Source: Panopea generosa
Lineage: Eukaryota > Mollusca > Bivalvia > Adapedonta > Hiatellidae
NCBI GenBank assembly: GCA_029582155.1
Contig: CM055901.1
Span: 47,613,228 to 47,677,227, forward strand
Length of the DNA stretch: 64,000 nucleotides
Direction of reading: 5' to 3'
Below are positions 62,130-64,000 of this stretch, piece by piece. The notes beneath the pieces were generated by a model. The model ran no database searches. It was not told the DNA's origin and was given only the letters and a program-made list of their open reading frames with translations. The stretch's first letter is position 1. Every line of letters begins with the position of its first letter. The position numbers and the translations under genes are program-made.

Positions 62130-62352
62130 AAAAAAAATTATTTATTGGGGTTTAATGCCATTTTCAACACATTTCAGGTTACATATAGCAAATCCAGTTT
62201 TAATGGTGGAGGAAGACCTCAGAATGAATATGAGCTGTACCTCCCGCCCTTATTTTCTCACATGTTTTTTGAGCGAGCGGGACTTAAATCTTAGCAGTGA
62301 GAGGTAACTTATCTTGAGACAGCGCTTATACCACTTGGCCACGTGACCTACT
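62130..62352 (-). mobile_element. tRNA-derived SINE, family 2, inverted copy
   Basis: The minus strand gives GGCCAAGTGGTATAAGCGCT as head, the family body and a GGCATTAAACCCC end. It faces the copy at 61264-61505 about 0.6 kb away, so the two form an inverted pair. Confidence 0.83.
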
Positions 62353-63625
62353 TGCATCACAATTAGAAGGGGTGTTATTTAGCAAAGTGCAGATCCAGTT
62401 GCCAAACTGCTACAAATTTCTTCCACCAATTCCAGTCCAGTACCTCACTAAATACTTTCCAAAAACATGAACATCATCAAATATTCCCAATAAAATTCAG
62501 TCAAGATATATGTAATCATGTACCTCACCAAATACTGTCTATAGTCAAACACATAACTGCATTAATAATTCCATAGTCAAGTCTAGATCCTTATCAAGTT
62601 TTTTTCAAACAATTCTAGATCAATCAAATACATGTATATCAACTTAGCTCATTTCTTCACCAAATAATTTAACCAAATGGATCCCAAGTTCAGCCAGGCA
62701 GTCTCAACAAATAATCTCTTAACCAAATCCAACTCATACCTCTAGTTTCCACTGCCATTCTGATAAATCTTCTACAGGGAGGTAAATGCAACAACTCTCA
62801 ACAAATTGTATTGCATGGATTATATATACTATCCTCTGGATTCATTTAATGATACATGCTGTCTCCTGCCAGATGATCCGAGAGAAATCCATACAAGGGA
62901 ATCTCCTACAGATTAAACATTGCTGCAAACAAATCTGCTGTAATCTGTGAGCTGTCAGAACTCCAGAAACACAAAATGATATAATAATCTAGAGGAAATT
63001 AAACTGACATTGCTGTCAACTCATCCTGCCTACTTCTATAATTTTCATTACACATCTTTGGGGGGAATTGTGATGTTCATAAATATGATTATATAAGCCT
63101 CTTACAAAATCTTTTCATAGCAGGCAATGATTTAATATCATTAAAAGCTATTGTAAATATTATACTATCTGCAAACTTCACCAATGAACTTAAATGCAGA
63201 GTACTTAATATGTAAAAAAGAAAAGAAATGTGCCTGTAGACACAAATGCTCCTGCTGTGTTTATAGCCTTATTGAAGCAATGCACATGTAATAAGTTGGA
63301 CTAGTGACAGTCATGTTACTTTACAGATGAAAATATGCACAACTAAACTCCATTTCAATACTTGCTAACAGGTTAAACCATAATCAGTCAAAAAGTTTAT
63401 GAGTGGTGCTGGCAAGAATTCAAAATCATTAAAGGGCAGCAACTCTGTCATGATGATAAGAATAACTAGACTTCATAAAGCTTTACCCAAACACTAACTT
63501 AAAGGGTTAAGACATTTGCATTACTTGTTCTTGAGGTGGTATTGTGCTTCCCATATGCAAGACTCCATACTGCTAACATTTCCATAGTACACCTATCAAC
63601 ATTGCCTATATTATCATTTCCAACA
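62353..63625. other. Unassigned stretch
   Basis: No gene. AAAGGGCAGCAACTCTGT near 63.43 kb resembles part of the 147-bp unit (CAAAGGGCAATAACTCTGT). Confidence 0.4.
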
Positions 63626-63960
63626 AGAGTTGTCAGAGAACAACAAAGCTTGCATATATATGGGATAAAACTCACCACCCATGCAAAGATTGAGATTGGA
63701 GGTGAACACTAAAACTTAAACGCAACTAAACGCGAAAGTTTAACCTCAGTGTCTACAGATGAAGTCGACGACAATGCCAGGGTTCATGGCAATAGCTTTC
63801 CTGGACATTTGTCCCGGTGAGCTAAAAAGGACATAACTTTATTATAAATAAAAGGTCTCACAACTTGCATGAAATCTAAAATGGATATAATTTGCATATA
63901 TCAAAAAGGGACATAACTTACCATTTGAAAAGGGAAACACAAACTAAATATACAAACCTG
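63626..63960 (+). mobile_element. Bivalve-type dispersed repeat (Helitron-like), partial
   Basis: AACAAGAGTTGTCAGAGAAC at the left, GATGAAGTCGACGACAATGC in the middle, CCGGTGAGCTAAAAAGGACA and repeated GGACATAACTT to the right. From memory this matches a very common bivalve interspersed repeat; its class is uncertain and the right end is unclear. Confidence 0.5.
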
Positions 63961-64000
63961 ATTATCTCATCATAATGATTTCACATATAACAAAATAAAT

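Overview
The window is AT-rich, intron-like eukaryotic DNA, most probably from a bivalve mollusc. That call rests on three things recalled from knowledge and not searched here: tRNA-derived SINEs of several families, a pearl/Helentron-like element (about 50.8-52.7 kb) with a GACC/GACA-rich tail, and a bivalve-type dispersed repeat at the right edge. No complete protein-coding gene can be read. The coding candidates are three single exons on the minus strand: a first exon at 17.05-17.12 kb, an internal exon near 26.2 kb and a terminal exon at 32.6-33.0 kb. None belongs to a family I recognise.

The dominant content is tandem repeats. About eighteen largely unrelated minisatellite arrays, with units from 19 to 147 bp, cover roughly 27-28 kb (over 40% of the window). 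From left to right the units are 60 bp (0.7 kb), 65 bp (2.2 kb), 68 bp (4.8 kb), 19/38 bp (15.3 kb), 34 bp (18.1 kb), 26 bp (19.4 kb), 134 bp, a mixed block and 28 bp (20.9-22.6 kb), 44 bp (23.6 kb), 61 bp (28.6 kb), 42 bp (33.3 kb), 54 bp (42.6 kb), 23 bp (46.9 kb), 56 bp (48.4 kb), 147 bp (51.5 kb), 52 bp (52.8 kb) and 86 bp (55.0 kb). Several have a higher-order structure. Two of them (60 bp and 54 bp) match opposite ends of one SINE family present at 11.6 kb.

Between the arrays lie mobile elements. There are three terminal-inverted-repeat DNA elements with TA target duplications (16.04-16.87, 26.34-28.49 and 37.96-38.62 kb, the last inserted inside the 42-bp array), a 269-bp piggyBac-type MITE with TTAA duplications (39.6 kb), a broken DIRS-like tyrosine-recombinase retrotransposon (41.1-42.6 kb, minus strand), and about a dozen SINE copies or fragments. 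The long open frames in the 42-bp and 54-bp arrays (up to 558 codons, open on both strands) follow from unit lengths divisible by three and are not taken as genes.

For an unfamiliar reader: treat this as intergenic or long-intron DNA that evolves by repeated seeding and expansion of minisatellites. The points most worth a second look are the SINE-derived minisatellites, the array of more than 100 near-consensus 5' splice sites at 33.3-39.0 kb, and the transposon whose empty target site can be read from the array around it.
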